Made by a program: the position numbers and the translations under genes
The notes under the pieces: generated by a model
What the model was told of the DNA's origin: nothing
What the model saw: the letters and a program-made list of their open reading frames with translations, nothing else
The model's database searches: none
In this document: positions 18,845 through 28,207 of the stretch, one piece after another
Layout: the number at the start of each line of letters is the position of its first letter
Numbering within the stretch: position 1 is the stretch's first letter
Source: an uncultured beta proteobacterium
GTDB lineage: Bacteria; Pseudomonadota; Gammaproteobacteria; Burkholderiales; Burkholderiaceae_C
DNA length: 64,000 nucleotides
Assembly: GCA_903828665.1 (NCBI GenBank)
Contig: CAIKMZ010000007.1
Span: forward strand, 36,503 to 100,502
Direction: 5' to 3'

Positions 18845-20013
18845 GCGGTTTCACGCTCCTTCCGGGGGCTACGGGCAACGGACAGCAAACGACTCTGGGT
18901 GTCATGGGCGGCGGCCAGCTCGGCCGCATGTTCGTGCAGGCGGCGCAGGCCATGGGCTACTTCACGGCGGTACTCGACCCCGACGTGATCAGCCCGGCTG
19001 GATTGGTCAGCCACTACCATATCCAGACCGCCTACCTCGATGAGCAGGGCCTGGCGCAACTGATCCAGCGCTGCGCCGCGATAACTACCGAGTTCGAGAA
19101 CGTGCCGGCGCCGGCGCTGTTTACGCTGGGTGCTGCGCGGCCGGTCGCGCCCGGCGCGGAGGCAGTGGGCATCGCGCAGGACCGGATCAAGGAGAAAGCG
19201 CATTTCGTGCGCTGCGGCGTGCGCTGCGCGCCCTATGCCGTGATCGAGAGCGCGGCGCAACTGGCCGCTGTACCGGACGACCTGCTGCCCGGCATCCTGA
19301 AAACGGCGCGCCTGGGCTACGACGGCAAGGGCCAGCAGCGCGTCACGAGCCAGGCCGAATTGTCGGCGGCCTGGGATGCGCTCAAGGGCGTGCCGTGCGT
19401 GCTCGAGAAGATGCTGGCGCTCAAGGCAGAGTGCTCGGTAATCGTGGCGCGCGGTGCCGACGGCGTCTGCGTCAATCTGCCGCTGCAACTCAACTTGCAC
19501 CGCGACGGCATCCTGGCTGTGACCGAGGTGTTCGACGGCAACCTGCCGGCGCCGCTGGTTGCGCAGGCCATCGCCGCAACGCGCGCGATCGCCGAGCAGT
19601 TGCAGTACGTCGGCGTGCTGTGCGTCGAATTCTTCGTGCTGCAGGACGATTCGCTGGTTGTCAACGAGATGGCGCCGCGCCCGCATAACAGCGGCCACTA
19701 CAGTCTGGACGCCTGCGACCTCTCGCAGTTCGACCTGCAGGTGCGCACGCTCGCCGGACTCCCGCTGGTGCAGCCGCGCCAGCACAGCCCGGCCATCATG
19801 CTCAACCTGCTGGGTGATTTGTGGATCGACGGCGCGACGCCGCCCTGGGACCAGGTGCTGGCGCTGCCCGGCGCGCACCTGCACCTGTACGGCAAGCTCA
19901 AGGCGAGCAAAGGTCGCAAGATGGGGCATCTGACGCTCACCGGCGCCACTGTAGCGCAAGTGCGTGCCACCGCCCTGCAGGCGGCCCGCCTGCTTGGCAT
20001 CGCGCCGTTCTGA
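18841..20013 (+). CDS. purK: 5-(carboxyamino)imidazole ribonucleotide synthase
   Basis: PurK is an ATP-grasp enzyme that carboxylates AIR with bicarbonate. The 390-residue product begins with a short extension and then [19 protein letters not shown], the N-terminal dinucleotide-like fold. ATP-grasp features follow: LGYDGKGQ (about 159-166), [16 protein letters not shown], and [15 protein letters not shown] (about 273-287) with the metal-binding Glu and Asn. It overlaps purE by four bases. The length is typical. Confidence 0.97.
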   Translation: MSGFTLLPGATGNGQQTTLGVMGGGQLGRMFVQAAQAMGYFTAVLDPDVISPAGLVSHYHIQTAYLDEQGLAQLIQRCAAITTEFENVPAPALFTLGAARPVAPGAEAVGIAQDRIKEKAHFVRCGVRCAPYAVIESAAQLAAVPDDLLPGILKTARLGYDGKGQQRVTSQAELSAAWDALKGVPCVLEKMLALKAECSVIVARGADGVCVNLPLQLNLHRDGILAVTEVFDGNLPAPLVAQAIAATRAIAEQLQYVGVLCVEFFVLQDDSLVVNEMAPRPHNSGHYSLDACDLSQFDLQVRTLAGLPLVQPRQHSPAIMLNLLGDLWIDGATPPWDQVLALPGAHLHLYGKLKASKGRKMGHLTLTGATVAQVRATALQAARLLGIAPF

Positions 20014-20023
20014 GGTCGTTCGC

Positions 20024-21049
20024 ATGATTCTCGATGGAAGGGATGCAAGCGCCATTGCGGCCGCGGCGAAGGCGATCGTTGATGGCGAACTGGTCGGCCT
20101 GCCAACCGAGACCGTTTACGGTCTGGCAGCCGACGCCGACAACGCCACGGCCATCGCCAAGATCTTCGCCGCCAAGGGTCGTCCGGCCGATCACCCGCTG
20201 ATCGTGCACGTGAGCGACGCTGGCAGCGTGGCCCACTTTGCATCCGATGTACCCGATTTCGCCCGCGCCTTGATCCAGACCTTCTGGCCCGGGCCGCTGA
20301 CGCTGATCCTGCCGCGCCAGAGCGGCGTGGCTGCTGCTGCTGCGGGCGGTCAGGACTCGATCGGCCTGCGTTGTCCATCGCACCCGGTGGCGCAGGCACT
20401 GCTTAAGGCCTGCCGGGTCGGCGGTACGAAACCGGTGTGGGGCATCGCCGCGCCGAGCGCCAACCTGTTTGGCCGCGTCAGCCCGACCACGGCGCAGCAC
20501 GTGCAAGACGAGTTCGGTGACAGTCTGCTGGTGGTCGACGGCGGCGCTTGCAGCGTCGGCATCGAGTCCACCATCATCGACTGCACGCGCGGCGTGCCGG
20601 TGCTGCTGCGCCCCGGTGCCGTCACGCGCGAGCAGGTGCAGGCGGCATGCGGTGTTGCTGTGCTGTCCAATGAAGCGATGGAGGCACTCGACAAGACGGC
20701 GCCGCGCGCCTCGGGTACGCTCGAATCGCATTACGCACCCAAGGCCAAGGTACGCCTGATGGACGCCAAGGCGCTGCAGACCGCACTCGACCTGCTAGGG
20801 CGCGACGCCGATGCCAAGGGTGGTGCTCCCGTCATCGCCACCTATTCGCGCGTGGTGCTGCGGACGCCTTCGGCCACGGTGCTGCGCCGGCGCATGCCAG
20901 ATGATGCGGCGGCCACGGCGCAGCAGTTGTTCGCCGTGCTGCGCGCGTTCGATGCCCAGGGCGTCAGGCTGATCTGGATCGAGTCGCCCCCCGACACGCC
21001 CGAATGGGATGGCGTGCGTGATCGACTGCTGCGCTCCGCTGCCGGCTGA
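20024..21049 (+). CDS. tsaC: L-threonylcarbamoyladenylate synthase (Sua5/YrdC family)
   Basis: It makes threonylcarbamoyl-AMP from threonine, bicarbonate and ATP for the t6A modification of tRNAs that read ANN codons. The 341-residue product has the YrdC core at the N-terminus (LVGLPTETVYGLAADA, IFAAKGRPADHPLIVH, FWPGPLTLIL, SAN-type motif APSANLFG). It also has the extra C-terminal Sua5 domain (about 230-340) after the linker GTLESHYAPKAKV, so it is the long Sua5 form rather than short TsaC. It starts 10 bases after purK and is likely the last gene of that unit. Confidence 0.93.
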   Translation: MILDGRDASAIAAAAKAIVDGELVGLPTETVYGLAADADNATAIAKIFAAKGRPADHPLIVHVSDAGSVAHFASDVPDFARALIQTFWPGPLTLILPRQSGVAAAAAGGQDSIGLRCPSHPVAQALLKACRVGGTKPVWGIAAPSANLFGRVSPTTAQHVQDEFGDSLLVVDGGACSVGIESTIIDCTRGVPVLLRPGAVTREQVQAACGVAVLSNEAMEALDKTAPRASGTLESHYAPKAKVRLMDAKALQTALDLLGRDADAKGGAPVIATYSRVVLRTPSATVLRRRMPDDAAATAQQLFAVLRAFDAQGVRLIWIESPPDTPEWDGVRDRLLRSAAG

Positions 21050-21108
21050 CCGAAATGATTGGCAGGGCTTTTGACCGACTGTGATACCAAATGGAACCGG
21101 GTCAGCGG

Positions 21109-21627
21109 TCAGACGCCAGCGGGCGTTGCGACCGGCACAAGTTTGCGCATCACGGTCAGCAGGTGCATCTTGTTATCGTGCCACTTTTGCTCTTCGATTC
21201 GAAAATAGCCGTTGAATCCATACATGCTTGCTAGGCGTGTCTTGTCGTCGAAGTAGAGCGGAAAAGTCTCTTCCGTGATGATGTTGACGTGGGTCGGGTC
21301 GCGCCAGGCTGCCGCCGCCGGAAAGGCCGGCGTGCAGGAATAGAAGACCCCTCCCGGCTTGAGCACCCGGTAGATTTCATTCATGAGTTCGACAAAGCAG
21401 AATCGCCGCTCCGGCTTGTAGATGATTCGCGGTATGTGCTCGAGGAAGTCGATGGCGGTCACGCCATCGAAAAAGTCGTTGCCACAGGGGATCGGCTCGA
21501 CGGCCAAGTCCGCGCTGTAGATCCGTGCATCCACATCCTGCCGAATATCGATTCCGTAAACCTCCTCCATCTGGAATGGGTTCTTCGGCATGGTTCCGCA
21601 GCCAAGGTCCAAAGTCTTTCTTGTCAT
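21109..21627 (-). CDS. Class I SAM-dependent methyltransferase, small
   Basis: The ATG at 21627 gives a 172-residue protein starting MTRKTLDLGCGTMPKN, so the SAM-binding motif I (LDLGCG) is close to the start. Later motifs are VYGIDIR (motif II acidic residue), FDGVTAIDFLEHIPR and VLKPGGVFYSCTPAFP (motif post-II). An in-frame extension to 21726 exists but lacks conserved features, while CAGGAG precedes 21627. The substrate is unknown. The gene stands alone between tsaC and the exported basic protein. Confidence 0.8.
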   Translation of the reverse strand: MTRKTLDLGCGTMPKNPFQMEEVYGIDIRQDVDARIYSADLAVEPIPCGNDFFDGVTAIDFLEHIPRIIYKPERRFCFVELMNEIYRVLKPGGVFYSCTPAFPAAAAWRDPTHVNIITEETFPLYFDDKTRLASMYGFNGYFRIEEQKWHDNKMHLLTVMRKLVPVATPAGV

Positions 21628-21818
21628 TTGCGCAGGCACTCCTGTTTGTTGCGGTCGGCAAATGGTAGGGCAATTTGGCGTCGATGGACGCTGCGCTTTC
21701 GCCCGGCGCAAGCCGCAATAGTTCATGGCCGCGTCAACCCCGCGGGCGGCTCGACCGTTAAGGAACTCTGTCGGCGATCCCCCGGATCGCGCAGGCCAAC
21801 CAATTTCCAGGAAACACC

Positions 21819-22055
21819 ATGAAGAAACTTATTGCCCTTGCCGCTGTCCTGTCTGCCTTTGTTGTCTCCAGCATTGCTCAAACCAATGCGCCGATGCCCC
21901 CCGCGCAAGCTCCGGCTGCTGCCGCCGCTGCTGAACCGGCTGCTCCGACCAAGGCCAAGGCCGCCAAGCCAGCCAAGAAGGCCAAAGCCGTGAAGCACGC
22001 GAAGAAGGCCAAGCACGCAAAGCATGCCAAGAAGGCGAAAGCCAAGACCGAATAA
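21819..22055 (+). CDS. Exported lysine/alanine-rich protein, Asr-like
   Basis: A 78-residue product with a clear signal peptide (MKKLIALAAVLSAFVVSSIA, cleavage before QTNAP). A Pro/Ala segment follows, then a C-terminal half made of KAKAAKPAKKAK and HAKKAKHAK-type repeats. Charge and composition resemble histone H1 tails. The signal peptide, however, points to the periplasm, which recalls the acid-shock protein Asr of enterobacteria, a disordered basic periplasmic protein. The ribosome site AGGAA precedes the ATG, and a perfect hairpin follows the stop. Orthology to Asr is not established; low complexity could produce the resemblance. Confidence 0.7.
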   Translation: MKKLIALAAVLSAFVVSSIAQTNAPMPPAQAPAAAAAAEPAAPTKAKAAKPAKKAKAVKHAKKAKHAKHAKKAKAKTE

Positions 22056-22062
22056 GGAACCC

Positions 22063-22092
22063 AAAGCGCCCGTCACCGGGCGCTTTCAGTTT
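22063..22092. terminator. Bidirectional terminator hairpin
   Basis: AAAGCGCCCG (22063-22072) and CGGGCGCTTT pair perfectly over ten bases around a TCAC loop, with short T tracts on both sides. It separates the convergent Asr-like gene and the efflux outer-membrane gene and should serve both. Confidence 0.8.
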
Positions 22093-22094
22093 TG

Positions 22095-23507
22095 TCAGTT
22101 CGCTGGACCGTCAGTGCTCCAGCCGCCGCCCAGCACGCGGTACAGCGTTACCAGATTTTGCTGGTATTGAACCTGTGTCTGCACCAGCGCCTGCTGCGCT
22201 GCGAACAAGGAACGCTGGGCATCCAATGCATCGAGATAGCTCGCCACGCCGTTGCGGTAGCGCAGCTCGGCGAGTCGGTAGCGGTCCTGCTCGGCGCGCA
22301 CCAGGGCTTCCTGCGCGCGCAACTGCTCGCCCAGCGTGGCGCGGCCGGCCAACGCGTCGGCCACCTCGCGAAAGGCGGACTGGATCGCGCGCTCATATTG
22401 CGCCGTGGCGATATCGCGGCCCACTTCCGCCACTTTCAAATTAGCCTGGTTGCGTCCGCCATCAAAAATCGGTTGTAGCAACTGCGGTGCAAAGCTCCAC
22501 GCCGTGGAACCGGCCTTGAACAGGTCCCCCAGTTGGGTGCTGGCACTGCCCAGGCTGGCGGTCAGTGTAATTTTCGGGAAGAAGGCGGCGCGTGCCGCGC
22601 CGATGTTGGCATTGGCCGCGATCAGTTGCTGTTCGGCCTGGCGGATGTCGGGCCGGCGTGCCAGCAGGTCCGAGGGCAGTCCGGCTGCCAGTTCGGGCAG
22701 TGTGGCGGGCGCGGTGATCGGCAGACCAGTCGCAAGGTCCGTTGGCAAAGCCTGACCCAGCAGCAGGACCAGCGCGTTTTCGTCCAGGGCGCGCTGGCGT
22801 GTCGCCAGCGCCAGCGCGACGCGCGCCGACTCCAGCAGCGACTCGGCCTGGCGCAGGTCGATCTGTGAACTCGCACCATTGTCGAAACGCAACTTGATCA
22901 GACGCTGCGACGCTTCGCGTGTCTGCAGCGTCTGCTGCGTCACACGCAGCAGTTCCTCGTCGCCCTGCAAAGCCAGGTAGCTGGTCGCCACGGCAGCTAC
23001 CAGGCTGATCTGCACCGACTTGCGCGCTTCCTCGGTGGCCAGGTACTGGGCCAGCGCCGTGTCGGAAAGGCTGCGCACGCGGCCAAACAGATCGAGTTCG
23101 TAGGACGTGACCAGCAGACCCGCCGTGTAGAGACTGGCCAGTGTGGTCGCGGTCGGCGGTTGGCGCGTCCAGGCGACGCCGGCATTGACCGTTGGCGTCT
23201 GGTCAGCGTGGCGGATGTCGTACTGGGCGCGCGCCTGCTCGATGTTGAGCACGGCTAGGCGCAGATCGCGGTTGTTCGCCAGTGCCAGTGTGACCAGTTG
23301 CTTGAGCCGCTCGTCCGTGAAGAACTGGCGCCACTCGATCGCTGTTGCTGCCGTCGCGTTGGCGGTGCTGCCGTTCGGATCGGGGAATCTGCTCGCGACC
23401 GGCGCGACCGGGCGCTGGTAGTCCGGTGCCATCGAACTACAGGCGGCCAGCGTTAGCGCCAGTACGGCAGCACTCACGCCCTTGAGCTGCATGAAGGCGG
23501 CGCTCAT
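22095..23507 (-). CDS. RND efflux outer-membrane lipoprotein (NodT/OprM type)
   Basis: The outer-membrane channel of the tripartite pump. The 470-residue product from the ATG at 23507 has a lipoprotein signal (LALTLAAC, lipid-bearing Cys23) followed by SSMAPDYQRP, typical of NodT-family factors. Two repeats of the TolC-like fold follow, including DLFGRVRSLSDTALAQYLAT and AGLPSDLLARRPDIRQAE in the second half. Its ATG overlaps the stop of the pump gene (ATGA). The reading frame stays open far upstream inside the pump gene, but only this start gives the lipobox. Confidence 0.93.
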   Translation of the reverse strand: MSAAFMQLKGVSAAVLALTLAACSSMAPDYQRPVAPVASRFPDPNGSTANATAATAIEWRQFFTDERLKQLVTLALANNRDLRLAVLNIEQARAQYDIRHADQTPTVNAGVAWTRQPPTATTLASLYTAGLLVTSYELDLFGRVRSLSDTALAQYLATEEARKSVQISLVAAVATSYLALQGDEELLRVTQQTLQTREASQRLIKLRFDNGASSQIDLRQAESLLESARVALALATRQRALDENALVLLLGQALPTDLATGLPITAPATLPELAAGLPSDLLARRPDIRQAEQQLIAANANIGAARAAFFPKITLTASLGSASTQLGDLFKAGSTAWSFAPQLLQPIFDGGRNQANLKVAEVGRDIATAQYERAIQSAFREVADALAGRATLGEQLRAQEALVRAEQDRYRLAELRYRNGVASYLDALDAQRSLFAAQQALVQTQVQYQQNLVTLYRVLGGGWSTDGPAN

Positions 23508-26500
23508 GGCTGGCCCTCCGTCACTGCCGGCGTGGCCGGGCTTTCGTCGTTCTCGTGTGCGTACTTTCGGCGCTGGCGCTCGCTGCCCTTGAAGATGCGG
23601 CGCACGACGACGAAGAACAGCGGCACAAAGAACACCGACAAGGTCGTGGCTGAGATCATGCCGCCCATGACGCCGGTGCCGATTGCATGCTGGCTGGCCG
23701 AGCCCGCGCCAGATGCCACCACCAGCGGCAGCACGCCCAGGATGAAGGCCATCGAGGTCATCAGGATCGGGCGAAAGCGCAGGTGTGCGGCTTCCAGCAC
23801 CGCCTCGACCAGACCGCGGCCCTGCGCGTGTAGATCTTTCGCAAACTCGATGATCAGCACCGCGTTCTTGGCTGAGAGGCCGATGATCGTGATCAGGCCG
23901 ACCTTGAAGTAGACGTCGTTCTCCAGCCCTCGCAGGCCCGTGGCCAGCGTCACGCCGAGCACGCCCAGCGGCACCACCAGAATCACCGCGAACGGAATCG
24001 ACCAGCTCTCGTAGAGCGCGGCCAGGCACAGGAACACCGCCAGCAGCGAGAACGCGAACAGGTAGATAGCGGTCGAGCCGGAGAGTTTTTCTTCGCGCGA
24101 CTGACCCGTCCACTCATAGGCAAAGCCCGGCGGCAACTGGCCGACCAGGCGCTCCATCTCGGCCATGGCTGCACCCGTGCTCTGCCCCGCTGCCGGCTCG
24201 CCCGCGATGCGCATGGTCGGGTAGCCGTTGTAGCGGATGGTCTGCATCGGACCCGTGATCCATTCTGTATGGGCAAAGGCCGACAGCGGCACCGGCTGGC
24301 CGGCGCTGTTCGGCACATTGATCTTCAGCAGGTCCTCGGGCTGCATGCGCGCATTGGCTTCAGCCTGCACCACGACGCGCTGTACGCGGCCTGCGTTCGG
24401 GAAATCGTTGACGTACGAGGAGCCCAGCGCGGTCGATAGCGAGGTGTTGATGGCACTGAAGTTCACGCCCAAAGCGCTCGCCTTATCGCGGTCGATGTTC
24501 AGCTGCAATTGTGCGGCGTCCTCCAGACCGTCCGGACGCACAGCGGTCAGCAGTTTGTTCTGCGCCGCCATGCCGAGCAACTGGTTGCGCGCCGCGACCA
24601 GCGCGTCATGCCCGTTGCCGCCGCGGTCCTGCAAGCGCATGGCAAAGCCGTTGGCGCGTCCCAATTCGGGAATCGGCGGCGGGCTGACCGGGAAAATGAA
24701 GGCATCGCGAATGCCGGCCAGCGCGCCGAATGAGCGACCCACCAGTCCCTGTGCCGAATGAGCGGCGCCGCTGCGCTCCTTCCAGTCCTTCAGCGTGATG
24801 AAGGCCAGGCCCGTGTTCTGACCGCTGCCGGCAAAGCTAAAGCCCAGGATGCTGACCATGCTCTCAACTTCAGGTTGCTTGAGGATGAATTCTTCCACCC
24901 GGTTCATGACGCCGCCGGTGCGGTTGACAGTGGCGCCCGGGGGCAATTGCACGTTCACCAGGATGTTGCCCTGGTCTTCATTGGGAAGGAATGAAGTCGG
25001 CAGGCGGTTCAGCAGCAGCACGACGACGGCGATGATGGCGGCATACAGAACCAGGAAGCGACCGGTCTTCTTGAGCAGGCGCGCGACCCAGCTTTCATAG
25101 CCCTTGGCCGTGGCCGAGAAGCCGCGGTTGAACCAGCCGAAGAAGCCGGTCTTGGCGTGGTGGTGACCGGCCTCGACCGGTCTGAGCAGGGTGGCGCACA
25201 GGGCTGGTGTGAAGGACAAAGCCATGAAGGCCGAGAACAGGATGGAACTCAGCATCACCACCGAAAACTGGCGGTAGATGTTGCCGATTGATCCGCTGAA
25301 GAAAGCGAGCGGAACGAACACCGACACCAATACCACAGTGACGCCGATGATCGCGTTGGAGATCTGGCTCATCGCCTTGCGCGTGGCCGCCAGCGGCGAC
25401 AGGCCCTCGGTGCTCATGATGCGCTCGACGTTCTCCACCACGACGATGGCGTCGTCGACGACGATGCCGATCACCAGTACCATGCCGAACATGGTCAGCA
25501 CATTGATCGAGAAACCCAGCGTCTGCAGCACGGCGAAGGTGCCCATCAGCGCGATCGGCACCACCAGTGTCGGGATCAGCGTGTAGCGGATGTCCTGCAG
25601 GAACAGATACATCACCAGGAACACCAGAATCACCGCTTCGATCAGCGTCTCGATCACCTGGCGAATCGAGATCTCGACGAAGCGCGAACTGTCGAAGGGA
25701 ATGACCGCCGTCACCCCTGGCGGGAAGTAGGGCGAAAGCTCTTGCAGACGCTGCTTGACCGCCTTCGCCGTGGCCACCGCGTTGCCGGTGGGCGAGAGCT
25801 GGACGCCGATGCCGGTCGACGCCTTGCCGTCCAGGCGGGACTGCGTGCCGTAGGACTGCGCGCCGAGTTCGACCCGCGCCACATCCTTGAGGCGAACTGT
25901 GGAACCGTCGGCGTTGGCGCGCACGACGACTTCGCCGAATTCACTGGCCGAGGTCAATTGGCCCTTGACGACGACGGTGGCAAAGATTGCCTGGCCCGGT
26001 AGGTTCGGCAGGTCGCCGATGGTGCCCGATGCGACCTGCGCGTTTTGCGCGGTGATGGCTGCCATCACGTCATTGGATGACAGCCGGTAGCCGACCAGCT
26101 TGGCCGGGTCGATCCAGATGCGCATGGCGCGCTCCGTGCCGAACAACTGGGCCTGGCCGACGCCGGGGATGCGCTGGATCTCAGGCAGCACGTTGCGTGA
26201 GGCGTAGTCGCCCAGCGCCACTGGGTCGATCGCCGGGTCGCTCGACGACAGGATGGTGAACAGCAGGAAGTTGGTGCGCGCCTTGTCCACGCGCACACCT
26301 TGCTGCGTCACGGCCTGTGGGAGGCGCGGCGCGGCGCGGCTCAGGCGGTTTTGTACATCGACCTGCGCCAGATCGGGGCTGGTGCCGGGCTCGAAGCTCA
26401 GCGTGATGGAGCCGGTGCCGTCGGCCTGCGCTACCGATTCGACGTAGATCAGGCCCGGCGAGCCGTTCATCTCGCGCTCGATGACGCTCAGCACGCTGTC

Positions 26501-26674
26501 CTCGAGCGTCTGCGCCGAGGCGCCCGGGTAGGCCGCCGAGACGATGATCGAGGGCGGCGCCACCGAAGGGTACTGCGCCACCGGCAACTGCGTGACGGCC
26601 ACCGCGCCGAAGACCACGATGAAGAGGGCGATGACCCAGGCAAAGATGGGCCGGTCGATAAAGAATTGCGCCAT
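23504..26674 (-). CDS. RND multidrug efflux pump, HAE1 family (AcrB/MexB type)
   Basis: This proton-driven inner-membrane pump takes drugs from the periplasm and outer leaflet into the tripartite channel. The 1056-residue product has the family start MAQFFIDRPIFAWVIALFIV and twelve membrane helices in two groups. It carries the proton-relay Asp pair in GIVVDDAIVVVENVERIM (about 405-422) and the second-half motif VGLITIIGLSAKNAVLIIEF. Its length matches AcrB. It lies between the adaptor and channel genes; no TetR-type repressor is adjacent. Substrates cannot be predicted. Confidence 0.96.
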   Translation of the reverse strand: MAQFFIDRPIFAWVIALFIVVFGAVAVTQLPVAQYPSVAPPSIIVSAAYPGASAQTLEDSVLSVIEREMNGSPGLIYVESVAQADGTGSITLSFEPGTSPDLAQVDVQNRLSRAAPRLPQAVTQQGVRVDKARTNFLLFTILSSSDPAIDPVALGDYASRNVLPEIQRIPGVGQAQLFGTERAMRIWIDPAKLVGYRLSSNDVMAAITAQNAQVASGTIGDLPNLPGQAIFATVVVKGQLTSASEFGEVVVRANADGSTVRLKDVARVELGAQSYGTQSRLDGKASTGIGVQLSPTGNAVATAKAVKQRLQELSPYFPPGVTAVIPFDSSRFVEISIRQVIETLIEAVILVFLVMYLFLQDIRYTLIPTLVVPIALMGTFAVLQTLGFSINVLTMFGMVLVIGIVVDDAIVVVENVERIMSTEGLSPLAATRKAMSQISNAIIGVTVVLVSVFVPLAFFSGSIGNIYRQFSVVMLSSILFSAFMALSFTPALCATLLRPVEAGHHHAKTGFFGWFNRGFSATAKGYESWVARLLKKTGRFLVLYAAIIAVVVLLLNRLPTSFLPNEDQGNILVNVQLPPGATVNRTGGVMNRVEEFILKQPEVESMVSILGFSFAGSGQNTGLAFITLKDWKERSGAAHSAQGLVGRSFGALAGIRDAFIFPVSPPPIPELGRANGFAMRLQDRGGNGHDALVAARNQLLGMAAQNKLLTAVRPDGLEDAAQLQLNIDRDKASALGVNFSAINTSLSTALGSSYVNDFPNAGRVQRVVVQAEANARMQPEDLLKINVPNSAGQPVPLSAFAHTEWITGPMQTIRYNGYPTMRIAGEPAAGQSTGAAMAEMERLVGQLPPGFAYEWTGQSREEKLSGSTAIYLFAFSLLAVFLCLAALYESWSIPFAVILVVPLGVLGVTLATGLRGLENDVYFKVGLITIIGLSAKNAVLIIEFAKDLHAQGRGLVEAVLEAAHLRFRPILMTSMAFILGVLPLVVASGAGSASQHAIGTGVMGGMISATTLSVFFVPLFFVVVRRIFKGSERQRRKYAHENDESPATPAVTEGQP

Positions 26675-26684
26675 GCCGCGCTCC

Positions 26685-27926
26685 TTAGGACCGTGCGGCC
26701 GAAGCGGCGGCCGAGGCCGGCGCCGCTATCGGTGCTGCTCCGGGCGGACTCCAGGGCACGGGCTTGGCCTTGGGCGACTTGCCCTGCAGCTTCTGGAAGC
26801 CATCGACGACGACCTGCTCGCCCGTCTGCAAGCCTTCGAGCACCACCCATTGTTCGTCCTTGGCGCTGCCGATCTTGACCGCACGCGTGCTGACCGTGCC
26901 GTCGGCGGCTACCACCTTCACGCTGTCGCCCTGAGAACTGCGCTGCACCGCTTGTTGCGGCAAAAGCATGGCCGCGTTGAAGGCGGCTTGTTCCAGCCGC
27001 GCGCGAACATACATGCCGGGCAGCAGCGTGCCTTTCGGATTGGGCACTTCGGCGCGCAACGTGATCTGGCCCGAGCTGGGGTCGACCGTCAGGTCCGAGA
27101 ACAGCAGTTTCGCCGGCAGCGGATAGATGCTGCCGTCATCGAGCACGATGCGCACGGCGGCCGTGGCCTTGTCGCCGGCGGTCTTGAGTTTGCCGCTGGC
27201 GATCTGCGCGCGCAGGCGCAAAACGTCGGCCACTGGCTGTGTTATGTTGACAAACATCGGATCGACTTGCTGCACCAGCGCCAGCGGAGTGGCTTCGCCC
27301 TGGCCGACCAGCGCCCCTTCGGTGACCAGGGCGCGGCCGATGCGCCCGGCGATCGGCGATGTCACGGCGGCATAGCCGACGTTGATCTGCGCCGTCTGAA
27401 CGGCGGCCTTGCCGATGGCGACGTCGGCCTGCGCCTGCTTGTGCGCGGCGACGGCGTTGACATAGTCCTGCTGGCTGATGGCATTGGCGTCGAGCAGCGG
27501 TTTGTAGCGCTCGGCCTGCGCCTGCGCCTGCATCAGGTTGGCTTCGGCGCGTGCCAGTGACGCCTGTGCGCTTGCCAGGCTTGCGCGGTAGGGCGCTGCG
27601 TCGATCTCGAACAAGGGCTGGTTCGCCTTGACCTCGGAGCCTTCGCGGAACAACAGGCGCTGCAGGATACCGGCTACGCGGGCGCGCACCTGTGCCACAC
27701 GCGAAGCCTCGGTGCGTCCCGGCAGTTCGGTCTGCAGGCCGACCGTGGCCTGCGTCACGGTGACGACGCCGACCTCGGCCGCCGGTGCGCCGCCGCCGCC
27801 CGCAGCAGGGGGTGCTGCGCCCTGGCCGCAACCGGCCAGCAGGATGGCCAACACGGTGCCGGCCAAAACCCCACGCGGCTGCGTTGACGCAGCCAAGCTA
27901 TTCAAGACGTTTCGTCCGATGAACAT
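26685..27926 (-). CDS. RND efflux periplasmic adaptor (AcrA/MexA type)
   Basis: This membrane-fusion protein bridges the pump and the outer-membrane channel. The 413-residue product from the ATG at 27926 has a lipoprotein signal (LAGTVLAILLAGC, lipid-bearing Cys33). A biotinyl-lipoyl-like half motif follows (VRARVAGILQRLLFREGSEV), then a helical hairpin (about 105-165), the second lipoyl half (YAAVTSPIAGRIGRALV) and a beta-barrel. The tail is Pro/Ala-rich. It is the first gene of the operon and diverges from the thiamine locus across 490 bases. Confidence 0.94.
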   Translation of the reverse strand: MFIGRNVLNSLAASTQPRGVLAGTVLAILLAGCGQGAAPPAAGGGGAPAAEVGVVTVTQATVGLQTELPGRTEASRVAQVRARVAGILQRLLFREGSEVKANQPLFEIDAAPYRASLASAQASLARAEANLMQAQAQAERYKPLLDANAISQQDYVNAVAAHKQAQADVAIGKAAVQTAQINVGYAAVTSPIAGRIGRALVTEGALVGQGEATPLALVQQVDPMFVNITQPVADVLRLRAQIASGKLKTAGDKATAAVRIVLDDGSIYPLPAKLLFSDLTVDPSSGQITLRAEVPNPKGTLLPGMYVRARLEQAAFNAAMLLPQQAVQRSSQGDSVKVVAADGTVSTRAVKIGSAKDEQWVVLEGLQTGEQVVVDGFQKLQGKSPKAKPVPWSPPGAAPIAAPASAAASAARS

Positions 27927-28107
27927 GCACAAACCTTTCGATGAATCTGGCCCGGACCCAAGGGCAGGACCCGGCGAAATCGGTCTCACCCATGGTGGGT
28001 TTGACGGCAATAGTACTAGCAGTGTAAGCGGGGCCGAACGGCCCTGCTGCGCTTGGGTGTGATCTTGCTGGTTAGAACAGGCGCTCCGGCGGCCTTTGGC
28101 CTGCCGG

Positions 28108-28190
28108 TACACGCTAGGGGTGCTGGTCGTCGCGAGCCGGCTGGCTGAGAAAACACCGTGCGTCTGTGTGATTTAGAATACCGCCATCCA
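28108..28190 (+). promoter_or_regulatory. Degenerate first TPP-riboswitch-like element
   Basis: CGCTAGGGGTGCTG (28112-28125) is identical to the start of the second element. It is followed by a GC-rich P3-like hairpin and GGCTGAGA, the two most conserved blocks of the thiamine-pyrophosphate aptamer. The next block is ACACC instead of ACCC. The GAACCTGA block is not recognisable, though TGATTTAGAATACCGCC loosely resembles the P5 region. It is either a decayed copy or a divergent one. Confidence 0.5.
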
Positions 28191-28207
28191 TCACTGACGT
28201 GGTGGTG

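Noticed and set aside
21628..21726. Longer N-terminus for the small methyltransferase
   Set aside because: The extra 33 residues are not conserved in style, and a CAGGAG ribosome site precedes the internal ATG at 21627.
21819..22055. Calling the lysine-rich protein a nucleoid histone
   Set aside because: A clear cleavable signal peptide argues for export, so a DNA-packing role is unlikely.
23508..24113. Long in-frame extension upstream of the efflux outer-membrane lipoprotein
   Set aside because: It lies inside the pump gene in another frame and has no family features; the lipobox start at 23507 overlaps the pump stop as expected.
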